DNA from: Oscillospiraceae bacterium
GTDB lineage: Bacteria > Bacillota > Clostridia > Oscillospirales > Ruminococcaceae
Assembly: GCA_017435565.1 (NCBI GenBank)
Contig: JAFSEU010000006.1
Location: forward strand, 26,614 to 90,613
Direction of reading: 5' to 3'
Length of the DNA: 64,000 nucleotides
Part shown: piece after piece, positions 8,856-15,832 of the stretch
How the letters are laid out: every line of letters begins with the position of its first letter
How positions within the stretch are numbered: position 1 is the stretch's first letter
Notes under the pieces: model-generated
What the model saw: only the letters and a program-made list of their open reading frames with translations
Told to the model about the DNA's origin: nothing
The model's database searches: none
Made by a program: the position numbers and the translations under genes

Positions 8856-9563
8856 TTATTTGTTTTTATTGATAATTCTTGTATCGGTCTCTCCGTTTTC
8901 AAGGTTGATATATCTGACAAACAAAGACACTTTGTTATCATCGTTAAGGCTTTCCCAAAGCATATTTGAAAAGCTGTCGATATCACCTTCAATAGCAATT
9001 TCAGTAGGCTCGCCTTCATATGAGGGAAGCGGATTTCCGTCACACATATATGTATGAATGAAATGACCTACACCTGCCATAGCATTTGTATAGCTGAAGC
9101 AATATCTTCTGCACTGCGAAGGGTCGCCATTTGCACTCTTGAGAATAGAAAGAGCGTAATTGAAATCGCCACTTTCCTGCTTGATAATGCCCGAAATTCG
9201 AGGTGTATAGTTAGGAGCATCGGGCTCAAACTCTCTTGTTCTGAGTGCCTGCTCAAAGGTGAACTGCTGGTTCATAAGATTATAGATTGTGTCGGTCTGG
9301 TCGCCGTTTGTGACAATTGTCTTATTTCCCAGAACACGAACAGGATAGTAAATTATCAAGCTCGGGTCTGTAAGCTTGCTTTCATCAAAAGCTTTTGTGC
9401 GCATATCAAGACCTTCAGCAACAAAAACTCTGTTTCTGCTGTTTTCGCTTCTGCCCATAATAAAATATGCAGTAACAGCGCTTTTGCCGTCGGCGCTTTT
9501 GCCGATGACAATGCCTCTTCCGGGATATTCATTCGCTTTCAAAATGTCAGCAATATTCTTCAT
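8856..9563 (-). CDS. purO: IMP cyclohydrolase, PurO-type
   Basis: A 235-residue protein resembling the archaeal PurO family. The N terminus YPGRGIVIGK, then FIMGRSENSRNRVF, matches the family's G-R..G ... Y-x-S-R-x-x-R pattern. The family closes FAICAR to IMP, unrelated in fold to the N-terminal half of PurH. Its presence in an operon with a free-standing AICAR formyltransferase and purD supports the assignment. It lies 18 bp downstream of alaS. Assignment is from motif recall; a profile search against PF07826 would settle it. Confidence 0.82.
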   Translation of the reverse strand: MKNIADILKANEYPGRGIVIGKSADGKSAVTAYFIMGRSENSRNRVFVAEGLDMRTKAFDESKLTDPSLIIYYPVRVLGNKTIVTNGDQTDTIYNLMNQQFTFEQALRTREFEPDAPNYTPRISGIIKQESGDFNYALSILKSANGDPSQCRRYCFSYTNAMAGVGHFIHTYMCDGNPLPSYEGEPTEIAIEGDIDSFSNMLWESLNDDNKVSLFVRYINLENGETDTRIINKNK

Positions 9564-9581
9564 AAGATATTCCTCCCAAAT

Positions 9582-12221
9582 TTAGTCAATAAAATCTTTC
9601 ACAATGGATTCAAAAGCTGCCAAGGCTTCGTCAACCATATATGTCTTGCCAATACCTGCCATAGCGGAATCAGGACGTCCGCCGCCCTTGCCGCCTGTAA
9701 CAGATGCAACTCTGCCTACAATCTTTCCGGCATGTGCGCCTCTTGCAACGGCTTCTTTGCCGCAGATGCAGCAGAAGGTTCCGCTTTCGCCATCAACACC
9801 TGCAATCAGGGCAATTCCGCAAGGATTATTATCTCTGAACTTATCGCCGAGCTGACGGAGCACGTCAGGCTTTACGCCTCTTACCATTGCGCTTGTAAGC
9901 GTAATTCCGTTGTATTCAATACCGGGCTTGAAAACATTACTCATTTCAATTTCGGCAATTTTTTGATTGAGAGCAAAAATCTGCTTTTCAAGAGCCTTAT
10001 TATCATTGACAAGGCTTGCACATTTTGAAGGAACTTCAGCAGTATTCTGAAGCTTTAACGCAGCAGCTGTATTGCTAATCAACGCAAGCGAATTGTTAAG
10101 ATATTCAAGAACGCCTGAGCCTGTTACAGCTTCGATTCTTCTTACGCCCGAAGCTACAGAGCTTTCGGAAACAATCTTGAACAGACCGAGCTTTGATGTA
10201 TTATCAACATGAGTACCGCCGCAGAATTCAGTTGAAAAGCCATCTGCAACTGATACAACACGAACGATATTGCCGTATTTTTCACCGAAGAGTGCCATTG
10301 CACCAAGCTTTTTAGCTTCTTCAATCGGCATTTCATCACTGTTAACGTTGATTGCGCTGAGAATCTTGTCGTTTACAATTTTTTCTACCTTGGCAATTTC
10401 ATCGGATGTCATCGCCGAGAAATGTGAAAAGTCAAATCTGCAGCATTCAGAATTTACAAGCTGACCTGCCTGGTGAACATGATCACCGAGCACCTCGCGC
10501 AGTGCTGCCTGAAGAAGGTGCGCTGCTGTATGATTTCGCATTGTTGCGCTGCGTCTGCATTTGCAAACCTTTGCTGTGCATTTTGAACCGAGATTTATCG
10601 AATCGCTTTCAACAGTACCGATATGTACAATATGACCGCTCGGAAGCTTCTTTGTATCCGAAACCTTGAACACACCGCCTGCAATAATCTTACCGCAGTC
10701 ACCTACCTGACCGCCGCTTTCTGCATAGAAAGCAGTTTTATCAAGAATTATAAGTGCGTCCTGTCCTGCGTTTGCACTTTCAACGCATTCAGAATCAACA
10801 ATAATTGCCTTAACCAAAGCGTCACATTCAAGTGTTGAATATCCGACAAATTCTGTCAATTCAATGTCGGGGAGCTCAACAGAATCGGCAGCCCAAGAAG
10901 AACCTGCTTTATTAGCCCTGTCTTTTCTTGCCATTTCACGCTGGCGAAGCATAAGCTCGCGATAGCCATCTTCATCAACGGAAAGACCTTTCTCCTGCGC
11001 GATTTCAATTGTAAGGTCAACCGGGAAACCGAATGTATCGGAAAGCTTGAAGCAATCCTCACCGGAAATCACATTATTGCCGGATTCAATTGCCTTGGAA
11101 ATAATCTGATTAAGAAGCTCAGAGCCCTTATCGATGGTTCTTGCAAAGTTTTCTTCTTCAATCTTGATTACCTTAATAATGTAATCACGCTTTTCTTCCA
11201 ATTCGGGATAAGCTGTCTTATTCTCGTTAATGACTGTTTCACATACATTATAAAGGAAAGAATCGTTAATTCCGAGAAGCCTTCCGTGACGTGCAGCTCT
11301 TCTTAAAAGTCTGCGCAGAACGTATCCACGTCCTTCGTTTGAAGGCAAAATACCGTCGCCGACCATAAAGGTTGTGCTTCTGATGTGGTCGGTAATAACT
11401 CGAAGCGAAATATCGGTCTTTTCATCCTTTTTATATTCAACACCCGCAATAGAGCAGATATGATTCATAATGTTTGCAACAGTATCAACCTCGAAAAGGT
11501 TGTCCACCTCCTGCATTACACATGCAAGACGTTCAAGACCCATACCTGTATCGATATTCTTCTTTTCCATCAGGGTATAGTTGCCGTTTCCGTCACTGTC
11601 AAACTGTGAGAAAACGAGGTTCCATACTTCAACAAAACGGTCACAGTCACATCCGACAAAGCAATCGGGACTGCCGCATCCCTTGTCTTCGCCTCTGTCA
11701 AAATAAATCTCAGAGCAGGGACCGCAGGGACCGCTTCCGTGCTCCCAGAAATTGTCTTCCTTGCCGAGGCGCTTCATATGAGAAGGGTCAACACCGATTT
11801 CGTTAGTCCAGATATCATAAGTTTCATCGTCTTCTTCATATACGGAAACATAAAGACGCTCTGCAGGCAATTCCATAACCTTTGTGAAAAATTCCCACGC
11901 CCAGGCAGTTGCTTCGTGCTTGAAATAATCACCGAAAGAGAAGTTTCCGAGCATTTCAAAATATGTACCGTGACGTGAAGTTTTTCCCACACGTTCAATA
12001 TCGGGTGTTCTGATACATTTCTGGCAGGTAGTAACTCTGACATTGGGAGGTGTTTCCTGCCCTAAGAAATATTTCTTCAAGGGTGCCATACCCGAGTTGA
12101 TAAGAAGTAAGCTCTTATCTCCCTGAGGAATAAGTGGTGCGCTGGCAAGCCTTGTGTGATTTTTACTTTCAAAGAAAGACAGATACGCCTCTCTTATTTC
12201 GTTAACTCCGAGTTTTTTCAT
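9582..12221 (-). CDS. alaS: Alanine--tRNA ligase
   Basis: 879 residues, full length. Class II aminoacylation domain at the N terminus (SAPLIPQGDKSLLLINSGMA; GTYFEMLGNFSFGDYFK), an editing domain with the HTAAHLL zinc motif and a CGGTH motif, and a C-terminal oligomerisation domain rich in Gly (TGGKGGGRPDSAMAG). The frame opens 27 codons earlier, but family alignment and a CGGAGA site pick the ATG at 12221. It is the first gene of the operon leading into purine genes. The ~80-nt leader is too short for a T-box. Confidence 0.96.
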   Translation of the reverse strand: MKKLGVNEIREAYLSFFESKNHTRLASAPLIPQGDKSLLLINSGMAPLKKYFLGQETPPNVRVTTCQKCIRTPDIERVGKTSRHGTYFEMLGNFSFGDYFKHEATAWAWEFFTKVMELPAERLYVSVYEEDDETYDIWTNEIGVDPSHMKRLGKEDNFWEHGSGPCGPCSEIYFDRGEDKGCGSPDCFVGCDCDRFVEVWNLVFSQFDSDGNGNYTLMEKKNIDTGMGLERLACVMQEVDNLFEVDTVANIMNHICSIAGVEYKKDEKTDISLRVITDHIRSTTFMVGDGILPSNEGRGYVLRRLLRRAARHGRLLGINDSFLYNVCETVINENKTAYPELEEKRDYIIKVIKIEEENFARTIDKGSELLNQIISKAIESGNNVISGEDCFKLSDTFGFPVDLTIEIAQEKGLSVDEDGYRELMLRQREMARKDRANKAGSSWAADSVELPDIELTEFVGYSTLECDALVKAIIVDSECVESANAGQDALIILDKTAFYAESGGQVGDCGKIIAGGVFKVSDTKKLPSGHIVHIGTVESDSINLGSKCTAKVCKCRRSATMRNHTAAHLLQAALREVLGDHVHQAGQLVNSECCRFDFSHFSAMTSDEIAKVEKIVNDKILSAINVNSDEMPIEEAKKLGAMALFGEKYGNIVRVVSVADGFSTEFCGGTHVDNTSKLGLFKIVSESSVASGVRRIEAVTGSGVLEYLNNSLALISNTAAALKLQNTAEVPSKCASLVNDNKALEKQIFALNQKIAEIEMSNVFKPGIEYNGITLTSAMVRGVKPDVLRQLGDKFRDNNPCGIALIAGVDGESGTFCCICGKEAVARGAHAGKIVGRVASVTGGKGGGRPDSAMAGIGKTYMVDEALAAFESIVKDFID

Positions 12222-12307
12222 AATATAAGTATCTCCGTGTAATAAAAAAATTATATGCGGCAAAAATAATAATTGCCTGTCTGCGTTCACATAATGAACC
12301 ACATATC

Positions 12308-12336
12308 ATTTTACCAAATTCAGAGAGATAAGTCAA
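12308..12336 (-). promoter_or_regulatory. alaS promoter
   Basis: On the minus strand TTGACT (12331-12336), 17-bp spacer, TAAAAT (12308-12313). The predicted leader is about 80 nt and holds two weak short hairpins, but no T-box motif. Confidence 0.75.
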
Positions 12337-12367
12337 TCATTTTTTAAAAATATATCAGTCAAATCTA

Positions 12368-12396
12368 TTGAAATTTGGAAAAGTATGCTGTATAAT
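12368..12396 (+). promoter_or_regulatory. Promoter of the AI-2E permease gene
   Basis: TTGAAA (12368-12373), 17-bp spacer, perfect TATAAT (12391-12396). It is divergent from the alaS promoter, about 31 bp away. Confidence 0.8.
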
Positions 12397-12447
12397 TGAG
12401 TTTATAATTCATATCAAAATAAAAACAATGACAGAACGGAGCAAACA

Positions 12448-13650
12448 ATGGACAAAAGATTATCAAAAACCTTGATTTTCAGCGGTGCTGTAATTGCATT
12501 TATTGTATTTCTGCTTTTCAGCCTCAGCGAATTCATTGGTATTATTTCCTACGCAGCAGCAGTTCTGCGGCCGATTATCATAGGCTGTATCACAGCGTTT
12601 ATTCTCAATAAGCCCCTTGGCTTTTTCCACTCGCTGTATTTCTCGCCTATGAAAAGAAAAATCGAAAATCCGAACATAAAACCGCAGGATAAACCATCAT
12701 CAAAATCAATCAGACGCACTCACGCTGTAACTTTGGCACTTGCAATCGTCACGGTATATATCATTTTTATCGGGCTGATTGTAGGCTTCTGTTGGTTTGT
12801 CATCCCACAATTGATTGAAAGCGTAAACCTCTTTATCGGCAATTTTGACACTTATTTTGCAAACCTTGAAAAACTCGCCGACAAGACGATTCCGTTTACA
12901 AATATGAATCTTCATGATTGGCTTGTTGAAAAGGATATCAAAACAGTTATTTATGATAAGCTGACTGAGATTGCCGAAAAACTACCGACAATTCTTGTTT
13001 CAACCTTCAACATCACAGCAAGCATCCTGGGCGGCTTAGTCGACTTTTTCCTCGGATTCATCCTTTCGATATATATTCTTGGCAGCAAATATAAGCTCAA
13101 AGCTCAGGCATCAAGTCTACTTGTTGCGTTTGTTTCGCCTAAAATTGCAAATAAAATCTCATATTTTACAAGAATTATTCTTGACAGCTACTCAACATTT
13201 TTCTCTGTTCAGTTTTTCGACTCCTTCCTTCTTGGCATTCTGTGCTTTATCGCAATGACGATTTTCGGATTTGATTACGCACCGCTTATCAGCACGATAG
13301 TAGGCGTAACAAATATGATTCCGATTGTTGGTCCCTGGATCGGCACAGTACCTTGTGTTTTTGTCCTGCTTATGGTTGACCCGGTTCAGGCACTTTGGTT
13401 TGTTGTTCTTGTTGTTGTTGTGCAACAGATTGACTCAAACCTTATCTACCCAAGAGTTGTCGGAAACTCAATCGGTCTTCCTTCCCTCTGGGTCCTTGTT
13501 GCAGTAATTGTAGGCGGCGGCTTCTTCGGTGTTTTCGGAATTCTTCTTTCAATTCCGCTGTTCTCGATTATATATACTCTGATTTCTAACGAAACCAAAA
13601 GAAGAAAAGAACTGATGGCAATGGAGGATGTATCAAGTGAAGAAAATTAA
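12448..13650 (+). CDS. AI-2E family transporter (PerM/YtvI-like)
   Basis: A 400-residue polytopic membrane protein. N-terminal paired helices (12-60) are followed by a soluble segment, then four to five C-terminal helices with the family-typical motif PIVGPWIGTVP and the ending SIPLFSIIYTLI. The family includes exporters of autoinducer-2 and Na+/H+-type transporters, and the substrate is not predictable. ACGGAGC precedes the start. Its last codons overlap the next gene, a lipoprotein, so they are co-transcribed. Confidence 0.88.
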   Translation: MDKRLSKTLIFSGAVIAFIVFLLFSLSEFIGIISYAAAVLRPIIIGCITAFILNKPLGFFHSLYFSPMKRKIENPNIKPQDKPSSKSIRRTHAVTLALAIVTVYIIFIGLIVGFCWFVIPQLIESVNLFIGNFDTYFANLEKLADKTIPFTNMNLHDWLVEKDIKTVIYDKLTEIAEKLPTILVSTFNITASILGGLVDFFLGFILSIYILGSKYKLKAQASSLLVAFVSPKIANKISYFTRIILDSYSTFFSVQFFDSFLLGILCFIAMTIFGFDYAPLISTIVGVTNMIPIVGPWIGTVPCVFVLLMVDPVQALWFVVLVVVVQQIDSNLIYPRVVGNSIGLPSLWVLVAVIVGGGFFGVFGILLSIPLFSIIYTLISNETKRRKELMAMEDVSSEEN

Positions 13651-14323
13651 ACTTAAAGCAATAATATTATGCACATTTGCAATCGGTACACTTTTAAGCG
13701 GCTGTGCATCACAAGACAATTCAGACGATACAAGCGAAAACCAAAAAAGCGAAGTAACCTATAACGGAGTAACAAATCCGCCGACTGATGAACCGCCGAA
13801 GGCTCACAGAGTGACCGCTGCCACAACCACAACAACTGTCACAACAGCCCCTTTGGAAACCGAAGCTGTAAACACGACAACTGCTGAAACATCAGCGACT
13901 ACCACGGCGACAACAACAACAGCTACAACAACAACCACTATCCAAAATAACGATGAATCTTCACCTTCAGATGATGTGGATAATACAGGAATTGGTTTTT
14001 CTGTCAGCAACGAAAACAGCTGGGAGCAAAACGGCTCAACGGTATATCAATATGAACTAAGTATCACAAACAATTCTTCACAGGATTTATCAGGCTGGTC
14101 TATTGAAGTTCCGCTTAGTGATTCTTCTTCCGAGCTATTGCAGGGGTGGAGTGCAGAATACACCGTAACAGGTGGTACATTGATTATCACAGGAGTTGAC
14201 TTCAACTCAACGATTGCACCTACTGCACAAACCTCTGTCGGCTTTCAGATTATATCGTCAACACCAATTAGCATCAGCGATTCTGTTCTGATAGCAAACG
14301 GCGAATCAATCGCAATTCAATAA
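13637..14323 (+). CDS. Lipoprotein with Thr-rich linker and CBM2-like domain
   Basis: About 228 residues. A lipoprotein signal peptide ends in LLSGC; then comes a linker of nearly unbroken Thr with Ala and Val (about residues 60-110), then a C-terminal beta-sandwich of about 100 residues with spaced Trp (NSWEQ, SGWSIEV, QGWSAEY), resembling family 2 carbohydrate-binding modules. Start: GGAGG (13623-13627) touches the ATG at 13628 but is 9 bp from the GTG at 13637, so GTG is preferred. Function is inferred as surface polysaccharide binding. No catalytic domain is present, which is unusual for this module. Confidence 0.72.
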   Translation: MKKIKLKAIILCTFAIGTLLSGCASQDNSDDTSENQKSEVTYNGVTNPPTDEPPKAHRVTAATTTTTVTTAPLETEAVNTTTAETSATTTATTTTATTTTTIQNNDESSPSDDVDNTGIGFSVSNENSWEQNGSTVYQYELSITNNSSQDLSGWSIEVPLSDSSSELLQGWSAEYTVTGGTLIITGVDFNSTIAPTAQTSVGFQIISSTPISISDSVLIANGESIAIQ

Positions 14324-14383
14324 ACAAATCAGCAAGGACATCACCCCGCACAAAATTTATTTAAGCATTTTTTAAAAAAAGGC

Positions 14384-14412
14384 TTGACAAATTTTATGAT
14401 AACTGATATAAT
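14384..14412 (+). promoter_or_regulatory. tRNA-Ser promoter
   Basis: Perfect TTGACA (14384-14389), 17-bp spacer, perfect TATAAT (14407-14412), 17 bp before the first tRNA. Confidence 0.9.
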
Positions 14413-14428
14413 ATATAGGCAGTTATGC

Positions 14429-14517
<89 letters not shown>

Positions 14518-14545
14518 TAATTTAATATTTTATACGCTTATCAAT

Positions 14546-14638
14546 GGAGAAGTACTCAAGTTGGTGACGAGGCGCCCCTGCTAAGGGCGTAGGGTGGATA
14601 AAACTGCCGCGAGGGTTCGAGTCCCTCCTTCTCCGCCA
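14546..14638 (+). tRNA. tRNA-Ser (GCU)
   Basis: A 93-nt class II tRNA with encoded CCA. Acceptor GGAGAAG pairs with CTTCTCC. The anticodon loop CTGCTAA gives GCT. T-arm GGGTTCGAGTCCC. Its last 20 or so bases are repeated at 14820-14840. Confidence 0.95.
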
Positions 14639-14639
14639 G

Positions 14640-14672
14640 GCACGGAAAACGTTTTGTTTTCCGTGCTTTTTT
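14640..14672 (+). terminator. Terminator of the tRNA-Ser transcript
   Basis: A perfect 11-bp stem (14640-14650 with 14656-14666) with a 5-nt loop, then a T-run. Confidence 0.9.
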
Positions 14673-14690
14673 ATTGTCTGATAACCCGAA

Positions 14691-14840
14691 CCCGAGCGGC
14701 AACGCGGGCAAAAACAACGAGCGCTGTCAGCGACAGAAAAAGCGAGTTGTTTTTGGCGCAGCGGTCAAAATTGTGTGAAGCGAACAGCGAGCAAACAATT
14801 TTGGGAACCGCAAGCCGGGGAGTCTCTCCTTCTCCGCCAG
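14691..14840 (+). repeat. Structured repeat element with tRNA-Ser 3'-end copy
   Basis: A gene-free stretch holding three hairpins: CCCGAGCGGCAACGCGGG (14691-14708); P1 with a 10-bp base stem (14709-14718 with 14746-14755) capped by CTGTC-AGC-GACAG; and P2 with CAAAATTGT/ACAATTTTG (14766-14774 with 14795-14803), closed by GCGGT/ACCGC. The right edge (14820-14840) copies the last 21 bases at the tRNA-Ser(GCU) 3' end (14619-14639) with one mismatch. The P1-P2 pair recurs twice at 63.65-64 kb. No protein is encoded. Confidence 0.75.
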
Positions 14841-14895
14841 TGGCATACTCGACGCTTCAGCATTTTCAGATATCACTAAGCAAGTATCAACTCTG

Positions 14896-14924
14896 TTGCA
14901 ATTTAAAATTATTTATGATATAAT
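14896..14924 (+). promoter_or_regulatory. Promoter of the 14988 gene pair
   Basis: TTGCAA (14896-14901), 17-bp spacer, TATAAT (14919-14924), 64 bp before the start. Confidence 0.65.
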
Positions 14925-14987
14925 TTTTATAAGAAATCTATCTATTACTAACCGATAACAGCAGTTTAAAGGAAGACAAAAGCTATT

Positions 14988-15200
14988 ATGGAAAAATTAT
15001 TGGATTTTTTAAATAAACTTGATGAAAACAATGTGCATTATCGGCTTAACAAAGTTCGTGACAGCATAATGGTTGAGGTAGCAATCCCCGGAGAAAGATG
15101 GGAAATTGAATTTTTCACTAACGGAAATGTCGAGGTTGAGAAATTCATAAGCCAAGGCATAATATTAGACGAATCCGCACTGAATGATTTAGATATTTAA
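14988..15200 (+). CDS. Small acidic protein, unknown
   Basis: 70 residues, rich in Glu, Asn and Val, with no signal peptide and no membrane segment. A AAAGGAAG site lies upstream. I do not recognise the family. The compact alternating beta pattern (SIMVEVAIPGERWEIEFFTNG) resembles small immunity or antitoxin-like proteins, but no toxin is adjacent. It is the first gene of a two-gene transcript behind the promoter at 14896-14924. Confidence 0.6.
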   Translation: MEKLLDFLNKLDENNVHYRLNKVRDSIMVEVAIPGERWEIEFFTNGNVEVEKFISQGIILDESALNDLDI

Positions 15201-15220
15201 TCTACAAAAGGAAGAAAACT

Positions 15221-15712
15221 ATGATAACAATAAATAAAGATGGTTATGTTTTTTCGGTAGACGCTGAAAAAACCAGAGAATATTATAGCAATTACACATA
15301 TTGCGGCTGTCCTGATTGCCGTAATTTCTATCTGCAAATTGAAAAATATAATCCAAAGCTTACAGAATTTTTATCGGAATTCTGTGTTGATATATTACAC
15401 CCTGATGAACTTCCCGCAATTTATGTTGACAATCAGGTAAATTATCTGTTTGTTGGGTATTCAGTAACCGGAAAAATGCATAATAACAATAATTACGAAA
15501 CAACAATTGATAACCTGCACATAACTATAACAAAGGGTGACAATCCGTTTGATTGGTTTCCCAACGAACAGACCGATGAATATTTTCTTATATCTGTTTC
15601 AAGCATTACTTTGCCATGGATGTTAGATGAGCCATTTCCCGAATCGGAATCCGCCCCATTGCTCAAGCGATTGACAGATAAATTGAAGCAATTTTTCAAA
15701 AAGCAACGATAA
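15221..15712 (+). CDS. Cytoplasmic protein with CxC-x2-C motif, unknown
   Basis: 163 residues. The N-terminal motif CGCPDCRNF (residues 28-36) could bind zinc. The C terminus is basic (KRLTDKLKQFFKKQR). No signal peptide or membrane helix. AAAGGAAG lies 9 bp before the ATG. It follows the 70-residue gene by 20 bp and ends in a strong terminator. This size, and the tRNA-side accessory position, fit orphan immunity proteins of polymorphic toxin systems, but that is only inference. Confidence 0.62.
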   Translation: MITINKDGYVFSVDAEKTREYYSNYTYCGCPDCRNFYLQIEKYNPKLTEFLSEFCVDILHPDELPAIYVDNQVNYLFVGYSVTGKMHNNNNYETTIDNLHITITKGDNPFDWFPNEQTDEYFLISVSSITLPWMLDEPFPESESAPLLKRLTDKLKQFFKKQR

Positions 15713-15747
15713 GTTTTTTGTAACCTATTTAATGCTCAGCTACAACA

Positions 15748-15791
15748 AACGCCCTCCTTAGGTAAATCACCATAGGAGGGCGTTATTTTTC
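15748..15791 (+). terminator. Terminator after the 15221 gene
   Basis: A perfect 11-bp stem AACGCCCTCCT/AGGAGGGCGTT (15748-15758 with 15774-15784) followed by ATTTTT. Confidence 0.85.
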
Positions 15792-15832
15792 AGTCTGATT
15801 TCAGACAAGCTGATTCTTGAATCGCACATATC

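Noticed and set aside
9054..10028. Plus-strand frame of 324 codons over alaS
   Set aside because: It lies antisense within well-conserved alaS codons, has no ribosome site, and its amino-acid composition (Cys, Ser and His-rich) is that of a shadow frame.
12222..12302. T-box or attenuator in the alaS leader
   Set aside because: The leader is only about 80 nt, without GGTGGTACC or a Stem I; the two small hairpins are too weak to call.
13804..14010. Minus-strand Val-rich frame opposite the Thr-rich linker
   Set aside because: It is the complement of a low-complexity ACA/ACC run and has no start signal.
14640..14840. CRISPR array or prophage near tRNA-Ser
   Set aside because: No regularly spaced repeats and no integrase, capsid or Cas genes anywhere close.
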